From: Dioscorea cayenensis subsp. rotundata
Lineage: Eukaryota > Streptophyta > Magnoliopsida > Dioscoreales > Dioscoreaceae
Reading direction: 5' to 3'
DNA: 64,000 nt
Assembly: GCF_009730915.1 (NCBI RefSeq)
Contig: NC_052489.1
Span: forward strand, 9,928,333-9,992,332
Under the pieces are notes generated by a model that saw only the letters and a list, made by a program, of their open reading frames with translations, ran no database searches and was not told the origin of the DNA. Below, in pieces: positions 47,840 through 59,800 of this stretch. The position numbers were made by a program, and so were the translations under genes. The stretch's first letter is position 1. Each line of letters opens with the position of its first letter.

Positions 47840-48370
47840 GTCTCTTAGAATCTTGCGCATCCACACGGGCTTGCGAAAGTTACACATGGCCGTGTACCAC
47901 CACAAGAAAGCTTCATAGGGGCAGGAGCATGCCCCTGTGTGCTCTCAGGAAAACATTCACTACCTCTGAACCCAAATACATGGGTGTGGGAGAAATACCC
48001 ACGCCCGTGCGCCAGACCCACAGGGGTAGCCGCACGCCCCTGTGGCTGCTCTGGACATCCGAGAAAAATTGCTAAGTGTTCTGCATGCCCGTATGAAAAT
48101 TCCACACGGGCGTGGGCATTCACAAGCCCAACTCACAGGGGCAAGCGCATGCCCCTGTGTCTTCTCGGGATGGGGAGAGCTCGTCTGTAGAGATTTGCAC
48201 GGGCGTGTGGAAATTACCCACGCCCTTGCAATTTTCACAAGGTCACCCACAGGGGCGAGTCCACACCCCTATGTGCTTTCTGGAAAGTTTGCCAATCTCT
48301 GCGGGACTTCACACGCCCGTGCGGAAATTACCCACGGGCCTGCGAGGAAAACTCACAATACAGTGTGTTT
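47840..48370. repeat. GC-rich tandem repeats of element B
   Basis: Units of about 110-120 bp are repeated roughly four times, each with 'cacgggcgtg', 'aaattacccacgcc' and 'cacaggggcgagtccacacccc' cores that are partly self-complementary. The same array lies at 55930-56545 in element X. Open frames of up to 141 aa on both strands here reflect GC content, not coding. Confidence 0.75.
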
Positions 48371-48699
48371 TCTCTGGATCCTTAGAAAACTCTGTAGGCT
48401 CTGCAGAAAATTTCTGAACATGCTTACATATTCAGAGCCTGCCCCAATATGCAATTTATACCAGTGAAAAAACATGAGAAATAGCTCAAACGACCAAAAC
48501 TTCGCCAAATTCATATGAAAACACATGATGAACTTGAAAACCCACAATAAAATCGTAGCACAAGTATATAAAAATCAAGACACCAACACTCAACACTTTA
48601 TTCATGCAACACTAAACTACCAAATTAAGAAAACAGTAAACATTTTGGTTGCCTCCCAAGAAGCGCTTGTTTAACGTCACTTAGCTTGACGTACCTTGT

Positions 48700-51600
48700 C
48701 TTACCTCATGGGGGCTCATAGATGAAAGTTACCCTCTTACCCATGGTTTGGAAACATGATGAGCAAAATCTCTTGAGGGTAGAGAGTGAATTGTCGGGCT
48801 TGAGACTGCCTTGAAATGGTTCAACCAAATTGTTCAGTTCATGCATGCCTCCAACAGCATTGGAGTGTTTCCGGTGGCGTCTGATAAGTGCTTGAGTAGA
48901 AATATTTTTATATATGTTTTACATGCATTGAGCATCATTTTTACTGTGGTTTATGTCTCATATTGTGTATTTGGTGTTCTTTTATGCATATAGGTTGTAA
49001 ATGCCTTGAAGAGTAAAAAGGAAGCAAAGATAGGCTATAAAGACACAATGTTGGGAGTTCTTGTTCAATTCAAGGACCAAGACACGAGAGCAATTCATAA
49101 ACGTGGAGATGTGTGCCAACTTCCAAGAAGATTCAAGTCAATTCACTATTTGGAAGGGCACAAAGGCAGCCACATCTTCATATTCCTTCTCTTTGTGAAG
49201 ATTGCAAGGCCTCTCAAAGATACGTCGATGAAGAAAAGTTTTATAGCCTACCACATGGACGTGTGCCCGGACATGTGGCCTTAAGAGAAGAGTGTTCGGA
49301 TCGCGTTTTGTGAAAAGTAATGTAGCTATTTCATTATAGCGATACTGTAGCAAAATTACTGTTCACGCGGGCGCGTGGAAATTTCTGCAGCCACGCGGGC
49401 GCGTGGAAAATCCACACGGGCGCGTGAGGGTACGTGACAGACGTGATCTAAGGCCTATAAATAGCCGTTTTGCCCTATTCTTTCTCATCTTTTGTGCGGC
49501 TCTTGAGGGGTGAGACGGCTAGGATTTGGAGAGGAGGTCTTTGTGGCTTTGGAGGCGCTTCGTCACCAACTTTGATCGATTCCTCCTCCGTCATAGCATC
49601 AAGGAAGCCACCGGTGAACCTAGCTTCGGAGTGGGTCCTTCAAGACGTCGAAGCTCTCCATCAAGGCCATCAGTTCATATATAAGGGGGTTTATTTCTAT
49701 GGTTTTAATGTACTTTCATTCATTGATGGTGTGTTTTGTATGTTGCTCCATGGAGAGCTAAAACCCTAGAGGGTATTTGGGCTTGTGAACCCTAGGATTC
49801 TCATCTTTTGTGGATTTGCTTAGTGTTTCTATTTAATCTGAGTTTGATTAAGTTTTAATCTTGTATTCTCATTGCTTGCTTGTTTAATTAATCCTTGTGG
49901 TTGATTGGATTTGCATGATTTGTTACTTTGATATGAGAGAAGTCTCCATTAGAGTTAGAACTTCAAGGTTAAAGAGGGTTGAGAGGGTGAGTCATGGGAT
50001 AGTGGAGTGTCCCCACTCCCTTCCGATTGAGTGTATTCTATCTCCGTTCCCTAAGCTCTATGCAACCATATTTGGTGTGAGGCGTGAGATTGAGAGATTT
50101 CTCCACCGGGACCTTGTAGGGGGTTAGGATCCTTCGCCGGGAATTAGGGTTGGATCAATCTTTAGGAATCGGATACAACTCTTGGAATCCCTAGAGTGCT
50201 TTGCAGTCATATGTGGTGTGAGGTGTTGAGATTGAGCGATTTCTCCACCGGGACCTCGTAGGGGACTAGTATCGGTGATCGGGAGGCCGGATCCGATTAT
50301 ATTTGGATTTCCACGACTTAACTTACTCATCATAGAAACACTTTGCTTATTCGGTACCTAATACCTGAATCCTTGGGGGAGCATTGCCCGAATACCCCAC
50401 TTTTACTGATTGAGATCTCCATCCATTTAACCCTTGCGTATTCGTCTCCGGTATTCACTTCTTCGCACATTAGATCACCACACCTTTCCATTTATCATTA
50501 GGTTAGAAAGCAGAGAAGAAGTTAGTACTAGTAGCCCTGTTCCTTGTGGATTCGACTACCCACTCACCGGGGTAATTATTACTTCGACACCCGTGCACTT
50601 GCTGTTTACACGCATATTCGGACGCGTGTTAGCGTCTCCTAGCCCTCTTCAATTTCCAGAGCACCTTCTTCAAGATCCCCGGGGTAGATGGTACTTCTTT
50701 CATCGAACCAAGCATTATTACTTCTTCATTGTCCTCCTCTTGGTCGAACAAGCCTTCATATGGATCCGGATTGAACTTCTCCTGCATGTATTCATCAACA
50801 ATCTCATCAGTAGAGTCTAGAAAATACAAAGTATCATCGAAATCAAGAGAATGCCACATAGCTTCAGCAAGGAGGTATGTGAGCTTGTCATCTCCAACTT
50901 TCAAAGTTAGCTCTCCACTGTCTATGTCAATTAATGCCTTGGAAGTCCACAAAAACGGCCTCCCAAGTATCAAGGGTACATCCCCATCCTCATCGACGTC
51001 TAGCACTACGAAGTCAACCGGAAAAATGTACTATTCCACCTTGACAAGCACGTCCTCGATAATGTCTCTCGGATGTCTCACCGTTCGGTCCGCAAGTTGC
51101 AAAGTTATCTGAGTAGGTCTAGGCTTGTCCAAGCCTAGCTTTTGAAAGAAGGTGTATGGCATGATGTTGATGCTAGCCCCTGAATCCGCCAATACCATTT
51201 CTTCACTTAAATTGCCGATATTGCATGGAATGATGAAGCTTCCCGGGTCTTTCTTCTTGTTCGGCATGTTCTTTTGCAAGATCGCCGAGCAAGACGCATC
51301 TAAGATCACCGAAGCACTCTCCTCCAACTTCCTCTTGTTGGTCAACAAGTCCTTCAAGAATTTGGCATACTTAGGTATTTGGGCCAATGCCTCAACAAAT
51401 GGAATATTGATGTGGAGTTGCTTAAACAAACTCAGGAACTTCTTATATTGTTCATCTCCTTGGTCATTCTCCAATCTAGAGGGATAAGGGATCCTTGGCT
51501 TGAAAGGTGGAGGTGCCACCTCCTTCTCTTTGCTTGTTCGCTCTTCAACCTCTACAACCTCGGGTGCGTGTTCATTTGGCTTCTCACTCGGAAGCCTACC

Positions 51601-52881
51601 GTCGACCTCATGACCACTTCTCAAAGTGATCACCTTCACATGCTCTCTAGGGTTGGTCTCGGTATTGCTTGGCAAACTTCCATGTGGCCTTTCCGATAAG
51701 TACTTCACAATCTGCCCCACTTGATTTTCAAGATTATGTAAGGAGGCGGTATGATTACGAAGTATAGCCTCAACTGATTCAAACCTTGTATTTGACGATT
51801 GCACAAACCTAGTTAAGGCCTTTTCCAAATCGGTCATTCGGGTCTCCAAACCTGAAACTCTGTTTTCCACATTTGGGCCTTGTTGTTGGAAACCCGGTGG
51901 CCCCATTGCCTTTTGTGGACCTTGGTTTATCCACGAGAAATTAGGATGATTCTTCCAACCTGTATTGTAGGTGTTGCTGTATGGGTTCCCTTGAGTCCTC
52001 ATGATATTACCTACAAAATCGATGTTCTCAACCGAAGATGCAGCACCAATAGATATCGGGCAATCGGAGGGAGTATGTCCTCCACCACACCCGGTGCAAG
52101 TAATCACGGCCGCTACTCTATTCGAAGTTAGAAGATTTAACTTCTTACTCAATGATTCCACTTGAGCCGCCAACGAAGTCACTTCATCTATCTCATGGAG
52201 ACCTCCCACCTTTTTCTTCTCCCTGGCATTCCATTAGTAGTTGTTTAACCCCATTTCTTCAATTAATTGATGAGCCTCACCGGGGGTCTTGCTACCTAAG
52301 GTACCTCCTGCTACTGCATCCAAGAGTTGCCTTATATTCGGATTCAGACCATTGTAAAAGGTCAGAACAATCATCCACTCCAGGAATCTGTATTGCGGGC
52401 ACTTTCTCAGGAGCTCCCTGAACCTTTCCCACGTATCAAATAGAGACTCCAATTCCAATTGTACAAAGGATGAGATCTCATTCCTAAGTTTTGCAGATTT
52501 TTCGAGAGGCAAATAACGGCCAAGAAAAGCTTCTACCATCTCCTCCCATGTGGTAATTGATGCTCTAGGTAATGAGTGTAGCCACTGCTTCACTCTCCCT
52601 ATCATGGAAATTGGGAAGACCCTCAACTTGATGGCATCATCCGTTACCCCATTTATCTTGAGCATATCACACACCTCGAGAAAGTTCTCTGTATGACTGT
52701 TTAGATCCTCATCGGCCAAACCATTGAACTGCGCGGATTGCTACAACATATGGATGAATGTCGGCTTCAGCTCGAAGTTTTGAGCTGTAATCGGGGGACG
52801 CACAATGCTCGATTATGTCCCCAATAGTGAAGGTCTGGCATAATCAGATAATGTCCGCTGCTACTCATTCTGTTCTGCCAT
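48700..52881 (-). pseudogene. Element B gag-protease (split by a solo LTR), decayed
   Basis: The ATG is at 52881-52879 (MAEQNE). Stops follow at several places (about 52863, 52809, 52740, 52236, 51033). The capsid part is 52234-52719 (FEVCDMLKINGV, WLHSLPRASITTWEEM, LRKCPQYRF). The zinc knuckle CTGCGGGHTPSDC is at about 52080. The aspartic protease active site ADSGASINIMP is at about 51180. A post-protease domain (LILGRPFLWTSKALID at about 50960) is followed by the LTR 48882-50631. The remainder, MGKRVTFIYEPP, ends near 48710. RT and integrase are missing; the sequence passes straight to 'gcgcttcttgggaggcaacc', wording normally found after pol. Confidence 0.85.
48882..50631 (+). mobile_element. 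Solo family-2 LTR (1750 bp) inside element B gag-protease
   Basis: It starts TGATAAGTGCTTGAGTAG and ends GGACGCGTGTTA. GCGTC occurs at 48877-48881 and 50632-50636, a 5-bp target duplication. The uninterrupted counterpart at 57040-57070 in element X ('ggtggcatcttctcgccctcttc') confirms the empty site. No internal sequence remains, so it is a solo LTR from LTR-LTR recombination. It has a 'cgcgggcgcgtgg' triple repeat at 49365-49428 and a TATA-like 'cctataaatag' at 49453. Confidence 0.9.
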
Positions 52882-53140
52882 GTTTTCAGATTCTTCTACT
52901 TCCAAATAAGCTAGATTGGACTGTTCTTGCACAGGTTCTTTCTTTTTTCTTCTAGTGTACGTTCAAGCTCGGGATCAACTTCAATTAGTATGGAGGGGTT
53001 CCCTTGGGTCATAACCTGGAGCTGCACTAAAAGAAAGGAAACAAAATTAGAATGATGATAGAATAAGGAAATATGAAATAGAATTAATAAATGAATAGCT
53101 AAGAAAAACAAAGTGGAAAGTATCTCTAAACGCATACTCC

Positions 53141-53155
53141 CTTGTAACGGCTCCA
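53141..53155 (-). other. Primer-binding site of element B
   Basis: On the minus strand, six bases after the LTR end TGTCA, the sequence reads TGGAGCCGTTACAAG, close to TGGCGCCGTTGCCGG, the tRNA-Asp-type PBS common in Athila/Tat elements. The preceding AGTTTT wording is also typical. Several bases have changed. Confidence 0.7.
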
Positions 53156-53161
53156 AAAACT

Positions 53162-55038
53162 TGACATGTCCGTATATGCGTGTACACCGCAAGTGCACGG
53201 GTGTCGAAGTAATAATCCCAGATGAGTGGGTATCGTATCAATAGAGAGTAGGGAATAAAGACACTTAAATTATTTTTTAACTAATGTGGAAGATAAATAG
53301 TAATATGTGTGAGAAGATTCAATTCTCAAGAGTAAAAACAACAAGAAAGAGAGCACAAGTAAAGGAGATGGTAAGGCAATCGATAAAGATGGGGTACCCG
53401 GATATTATTCCGCCTAGGATAATCATTTCAAGTGAAAGAAACTTCTATTATGCTTCCTAATTAACGCAATAGTGAGTCGTGGAAATCCTTAATTGCATAG
53501 TCCCAAATCTAAGGTCAACCATACCTAACTCTATACATGTCCTGGAGGAGAAATCGAACAATCTCAATACCTCGCACTCATATAGAATTGCAATGAGCTC
53601 TAAGGATTCCAAATGATAAACCCTATTCCTATGTATAGACCTAACCCTTTGGTCCAGGTGAAAGATCCCTAGCAACAATTAAGCCCTAGATGCTAAAATC
53701 ACTTCAACGCTTCACTCCGTTGCACTCGCAACTAAGCCCCAGCGGAAGGTCATCCCTTAGCCCATTCATTCTACTATGGCCACAAAGAACTCTTGGAATG
53801 TGGAGGTAGGATAGATCACACCGGAGGGGAAAGGGGATGCTCCGCTACCTCTCGACTCACTCTCTCAACCCTCTCCAATCTAGCTTTGTCTAACTCTCAT
53901 GGTGTGTCACTCACTCACAAGGGTTACCAAGAAGAACTCTCAACCCTAGTGTCACTCTAGGTGGTATTCGTACAATCAAGCATATGAGATTGGAACTCAC
54001 AATAAACATCAATTAATTGAAAGTATAATAAAGAGATTCAATGAAACGAATACATCCTAGGGTTCATAAATAACCAAGTACCCACTAGGGGTTTAGCTCT
54101 CCATGGAGCTAGATACAATTAATGAAATTGAATGTAAAAATAAAGCATCCATAAAAACCCGCTCGTTAGTCATGGCGATGGTCTTATGGAGAGTCCTCAA
54201 CTCGTCACAAGGGTCCCTTTGTCAGGAATAGGATACACCTCGCCAGATCACTGCCGACGAAAGCTCTTCCACTAACCATCTTCCAAACGACGCGTGATAT
54301 CGGAGCTGTAGAACCTCTCCAAAGCCCTAGCCAATACCTCTCAAAACCCTAGCGACAGCCCTCTCTCAAGTTTGGGAAAAGGTGGAGAAAAAAATACTAA
54401 AATCGGGGCTAAAATCAGCTTTTAAAAAGCTGGAATCAGGATTTCACATGCCTGTATGAGAGCCCCTGTGGATTTTTCACACGGGCATGTGGAATTTCCA
54501 CACGCCCGTGTGGATTCTCTGTTTTCCTGTTTTCTCGGCCGGCTGTGAACAGTGCTGGTACAATATTCTTGCTACAGTTTTTACTACAATATCTTACTAT
54601 AGTACCGGCCTGAAATACTCCCGAATCCATGCTTTCATCGAGGTAACGCAAACAGGCACACGTTTACGTCGTGGATCGCTTTGCTTCTTCAATAGCGAAC
54701 ATGGTGGAGATCTTGTTCTATATGCACAAGTCAGAATGCTTGAATGTGACTGCCATTATGCCCCTCCAAATAGTTGTACTAGCTTGAATATGATGAGGTT
54801 GGCACAAATTCCTGCATCTCCAACCGGACCTATGTCTTCGCGTTTGAACCTTAGCAAGATTTCCTGCAAATTGGTGCATTTACGACCCACATTGGCTTCT
54901 TTATTTCATATTCGGCCTCACAACCCTACCTGCATGAAATTAACATAAATACACACATATTAGCATTAAAATCCGAGAAAATTAATGCTCAACACAAGGA
55001 AAGAACACTTCGTATGCTTATCGCACAAGCACTTATCA
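53162..55038 (-). mobile_element. 5' LTR of element B (1877 bp)
   Basis: The inverted start TGATAAGTGCTTGTGC is at 55038 and the inverted end CGGACATGTCA at 53162. The PBS follows directly below and gag after that, so this is the 5' LTR of the minus-strand element B. Above 55038 the sequence is the middle of the Athila-like ORF of X, so B inserted there. Confidence 0.85.
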
Positions 55039-55536
55039 AGCTCTCTGTGGGGTGAAAGCTCTCGAGTAATTTTTCGGTAACTGGGAATACTCCTCAGTGT
55101 CTATAAATGCCTCCTCGTATAAGCCAAGCCGAACTGAAAACTTAGTAATGCTTATGCTATGGTGTTGTCCAAATGCTCTGAACTGAATGGTGTCTAAACT
55201 GTCAAATCTCGCCTAAGATCTATCGAACTCGAATGACGATAAGACCTCAAGTGTAAACTCACGAATGGCTGGCTCCCTATTTGACAATAACTGCCTCGAA
55301 CCTCCCACCGAAATGAGATCATTGACCTCATCTGTGAACTCATCTCCCTGCTATAGATCTCTCAATATTCTATTTTCCAGGAACCGAATCTGTCCGAAAC
55401 GAAGTCTTGACAAACGCTTAAAACGCGCCTGGTGCTCCGGAATAACATATCTCATACCCTTGGACTCAGGAGATGACTCTTGCAGTTATTTCTCGGCTTG
55501 CTTCTTAGACCGATGTGCCATAAGCTGCAAGATTTG
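55039..55536 (-). pseudogene. Athila ORF1-like N-terminal part of element X
   Basis: Minus frame from about 55520: MAHRSKKQAEK, a stop, then RYVIPEHQARFKRL, LRFGQIRFLENRIL, a stop, LTLEVLSSFEF-like (55230), IQFRAFGQHHSISITKF and LGLYEEAFIDTEEY up to the junction at 55039. It is far better preserved than the copy in B at 46191-47560 and matches it in order. The gene is cut by the LTR of B; its C-terminus is at 44839-45067. Confidence 0.75.
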
Positions 55537-55929
55537 AAAAAAATTGATTAAACCAGTTAATTAAGTAATGCTGCAGAAATCCACATGGTCGTGTGGGATT
55601 CCGCAAGCCCGTGTAGATCTACGGGGCACCTCAAAAATCCAAGAATACACAGTTAGATTGTTTCTAACCTCGTTCTAAACATGCATAATCATTCTAATTA
55701 CAAAGACGAAGCATCATTCACCAGTTTCATCGATTAAAATCAAGAAATGATGAAGAAAACAAAAGATAAAGCTTACCGACGAAGTGAAATGGGAAAAACT
55801 TGAATCGGCCGGAAAACCTAAACAAAAATCCCTCAAAATTTGCAATAGGAAATCCGAATAAAGTGTGAGTGTGATCGCAGATGAATGGAAAGTGTGAAAA
55901 TGAGAAGAAATGATGATCCTTTTGAAAGG

Positions 55930-56560
55930 ACTCGAGCCTCTTGACGTTCTGTACATCCACACGGGCGTGCGGAAAGTACACATACCCTTGCGCCTCCACA
56001 GGAGAGCTTCACAGGGGCTGATGCACGTCCCTGTGCACTCTCGGGAAAACCCTCACTGCCTTTGAATATAAACGCATGGGCGTGTGGAAAATACCCATGC
56101 CCGTGCGCCCGACAGATAGGGGCAGCCGCACGCCCCTGTGACGTCTTTGTCCATCCGAGAAGAATCACTAAGTGTTTTGCACGCCCGTGCAGAAATTCCA
56201 CACTGGCATGGACAGTCACAGGCCTGACTCACAAAGGCATCCGCGCGTCCCTATGTTTTCTCAGGATGGAGAGAGCTCGTTTGCAGAGATTCACACGGCA
56301 TGCGAAAAAATACCCACGCCCGTGGGTTTTTCACAGGTTCGCCACAGGGGCGAGTCCACGCCACTGTGTGTGCTCTTAGGATAATTTGCCAAGTCTCTGC
56401 AGGAAGACGCATGCCCGTGAGGAAATTACCGACGACCGTGGACCATCGCAAGGTCGCTCATAGGGGCGAGTCCACACCCCTTTGTCTTCTCTGAATGAGC
56501 TTTGAACAAAGACGCACGCCCGTGCGAACGGGCGTGTGTTTTCTCTGTACACTTAGAAAA
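55930..56560. repeat. GC-rich tandem repeats of element X
   Basis: Four to five degenerate units of about 115 bp containing 'cacgcccgtg' and 'caggggcgagtccac' cores alternate with spacers such as 'tttgcagagattcacacgg'. They are homologous to 47840-48370. They lie between gag-protease and the Athila-like ORF, where pol would be expected. Confidence 0.75.
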
Positions 56561-56879
56561 CTTTGCAGGTTCTGCAAAAAATTTCTGAACACAACTAAAC
56601 ACTCAGAGCTTGTTTTACAAGGCAACTTTAATAAGAGAAAACACGAAAAAATAAACTCAAACGACCTAAACTTCGCCAAATCCACATGAAAACACACAAT
56701 GACATTAAAAACCCACTATAAAACACAACAAAAGCATCTAAAAATCAAGACACCAACACTCAATACTTTATTCGCACAAAAACTAAACTACAAGCTAAGA
56801 AAAAAGCAAACCCTTGGGTTGCCTCCCAAGAAGCGCTTGTTTTACGTCACTAAGCTTGACGTACCTTGTCTTACCTCAA

Positions 56880-59800
56880 AGAGGCTCATAGATGAACGTT
56901 GCCCTCTTACCCATTGCTTGAAAGCATGACGAGCAAAGTCTCTTGAAGGTAGAGGGGGAGTTATCGAGCTTTGGACCACCTAGCAATGGTTCATCTAACT
57001 TGTTTGGTTCACGCGCATCTCCAACAGCCTTGGAGCGTTTCCGGTGGCATCTTCTCGCCCTCTTCATCTTCCGGAGCACCTTCTTCAGGATCCCCAGGGT
57101 AGACGGTACTTCTTTCGTCAAGCCAAGCATCATTACTTCTTCATTTTCCTCCTCTTGGTCGAACAAACCCTCGTACGGGTCCGGATTGAACATTTCTTGT
57201 ATATATTCATTAACAATCTCATAAGTAGTGTCTAGAAAATACAAAGTATCATCGAAATCAAGAGATTGCCGCATGGCTTCAGCAAGGCGGTATGTGAGCT
57301 TGTCATTTCCAACTCTCAAAGTTAGCTACCCACCATCCATGTCAATCATTGCCTTGGAAGTCTGCAAGAACGGCCTCCCAAGTATCAAGGGTAGATCCGC
57401 ATCCTCATCGACATCTAACACCACAAAATCAATAGGAAATATGTACTTCTCTACCTTGACAAGCACATACTCGATGATACCCCTCGGATGTCTCACCGTT
57501 CGGTCCAGCAATTGCAAAGTCATCTGAGTAGGCCAACGCTCGGCCAAGCCTAGCTTCTGAAAGAAGGTGTATGGTATGACGTTGATACTCGCCCTGAGTC
57601 CGTCAATGCCATTTCTTCACCTAAATTGCCAATGTTACACGGAATGATGAAGCTTCCCCGGTCTTTCCTCTTGTTCTGTATGTTCTTTTGCAAAACCGCC
57701 GAGCAAGAAGCATCTAAGATCACTAAAGCACTCTCCTCTAACTTCCTCTTGTTAGTCAACAAGTCCTTCAAGACTTTTGCATACTTAGGCATTTGAGACA
57801 ATGCATCAACAAAAGGAATGCTGATGTGGAGTTGCTTGAACAAACTCAGGAACTTCTTGTACTATTAATCCGCTTGGTCATTCTTGAACCTAGAGGGATA
57901 AGGGATTCTTGGCTTGAAAAGTGGGGGTGCCACCTCCTTTTCTTTTCTTGTTCCCTCTTCAACCGCTATGACCTCGGGTGCATGTTCATTGGGCTTCTCA
58001 CTCGGAAACCTACCTTTAACATCACAACCAATTCTCAAAGTGATCGCCTTCACATGCTCGCTAGGATTTGTCTCGGTATTGCTTGGCAAGCTTCCTTGTG
58101 ATCTCTCTGATAGATCACCTGTAAGTGTACGGGGTCACCAAATAATACCTTGTGCAAAAGCGCAAGGTTCGTATTTCACGGGGCTAAGGAGCTCCTATTA
58201 TACTCCTCCATCACTCGCTTTCTAACCTTACAACTTAAGCATGGTATACTACTCTAATACATGCAAGAATATAAATAAAACACAAGTATAACAATTCCAA
58301 GGCTAGCAAGAAAATCACAAGAGCAATGATGATAAGAACAGGCCAAGGGATGAGGTTTCCTAAGAGGGGTCATCATGATGTATGGATGCATAGGAATAAA
58401 ATAGCAAGGGTGATTTAGACCGACAGACATCAATAATAGTTCAACCCCAATTTCTTGGCGGTTAAACCCTAATCCTGTACAATTGATGACAAGGATCTCT
58501 CCTTAATCATATTCCTATGATTACATTAAGTGAATGGAGATTGCGCAACAAGGATACACTTAACCTAAGTTTATCCTCATGGTTCGGAGGGGCAACCTAC
58601 ATCCAATTTCTCTGCATGTTGGTCAAAGATCTCCCCTTCTAGCTCAATAATGATCTTGTACACGCGAGTAGGTCACTTCTACGTATACAACTCAAACAAG
58701 AACTAAGTTTTTCTCCACATAATAGTTCTAGGCATAAAACACAATGAGCTAAACCATAAAGCACACCAATGCATTCCAAATAAAAGTGAAGCATCCAAAA
58801 TACATGATGAACCCCCCAAGGTTCACCTACATCCGGTGGACTTGGGGGTCTAGTGTGCCATCACACAAACAAGTATCTCAAACACAACAAAAACAAGAAG
58901 TAAATATATAAGTGGCACTCCCTAGTTTGAATGATGATGAGGAGGGAGGATGCCGGCCGAATGATGCTTCTTCTAGCCCAAGGAAGGCCGAATGCTCCTC
59001 ATCCTTTGATGATGAAGCTTTCCCCTTGAAGTTCAAGCCCCTTGATCTTCCCAGGCCTGATGCCAAACTCTCCCCAAAATGATTTCTTCGTTCCTCTCTT
59101 TCTCCCGAATGGTGGCTGCCAAAAAACTCTCCAAAAAGTTCCCCCCAAAAGTCCCCTCAATCCTTCCCAAAATCACCCTATATACCACTCATCATACCCT
59201 CCAAATGGCCTCAATCCCAGGTGGAATTGAATCAGGGCAGTATTGAGGGCGTATGCCAAGATTCAATTCCTGACTCGAAAACCCACCAGGTGCTATAGTG
59301 TAAACTACAGTGATTTTAATACAGTACCAACGCTACAGTACCACTACTACAGTACCCCTCCTGCTACAATATCGCAATCTGGTTTTCTTCTCCTTTTTGT
59401 CCAAATTGTATCTTCATGTCTTCCGTGGCATTTCCGTGCCCTGCAAAGCAAAGAACACACGATTAAGCACAAAACAGGCATAAATTCTTATAAAAATACA
59501 TGCTAGATACATCAAATATATACACTAAAATATGTACATTTCGACACTTATCAAGTATCCCCACACCTAAGCGTTTGCTTGCCCCCAAGTAAACACATCA
59601 TGAAAAACAAAGATAATGATAAGTGGCTAAATGAATTACCTCTGGCTCAAATAAATACAAGACTCTACAAGCATTGGAAAATGATATATAGATAATGAGT
59701 TACAAACATTAGTCACAAAAGAAAGATCCTGTCTCACCTCTTATATGTCTGTGCCATGTGTGTTAACCTAATATTTCATCTGCCCTGAATTGGTCCAGCC

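Noticed and set aside
47840..48370. Possible CRISPR-like array
   Set aside because: Units are degenerate, ~115 bp and partly palindromic without regular unique spacers, in a plant retroelement; not a CRISPR array.
47764..48467. Overlapping 92-141 codon frames on both strands
   Set aside because: Stop-poor because the tandem repeats are GC-rich; frames are open on both strands at once and have no motif.
50729..51699. Plus-strand frames of 106-127 codons
   Set aside because: Antisense shadows of the gag-protease coding on the minus strand.
53162..55043. AGCT on both outer sides of the LTRs at 41744 and 55038 as a 4-bp target duplication
   Set aside because: The five-base GAGCT at 61585 gives a full-length match with the left flank and restores the gag frame, and the LTR variants pair 41744 with 60253-61584, so the AGCT match at 55039 is chance.
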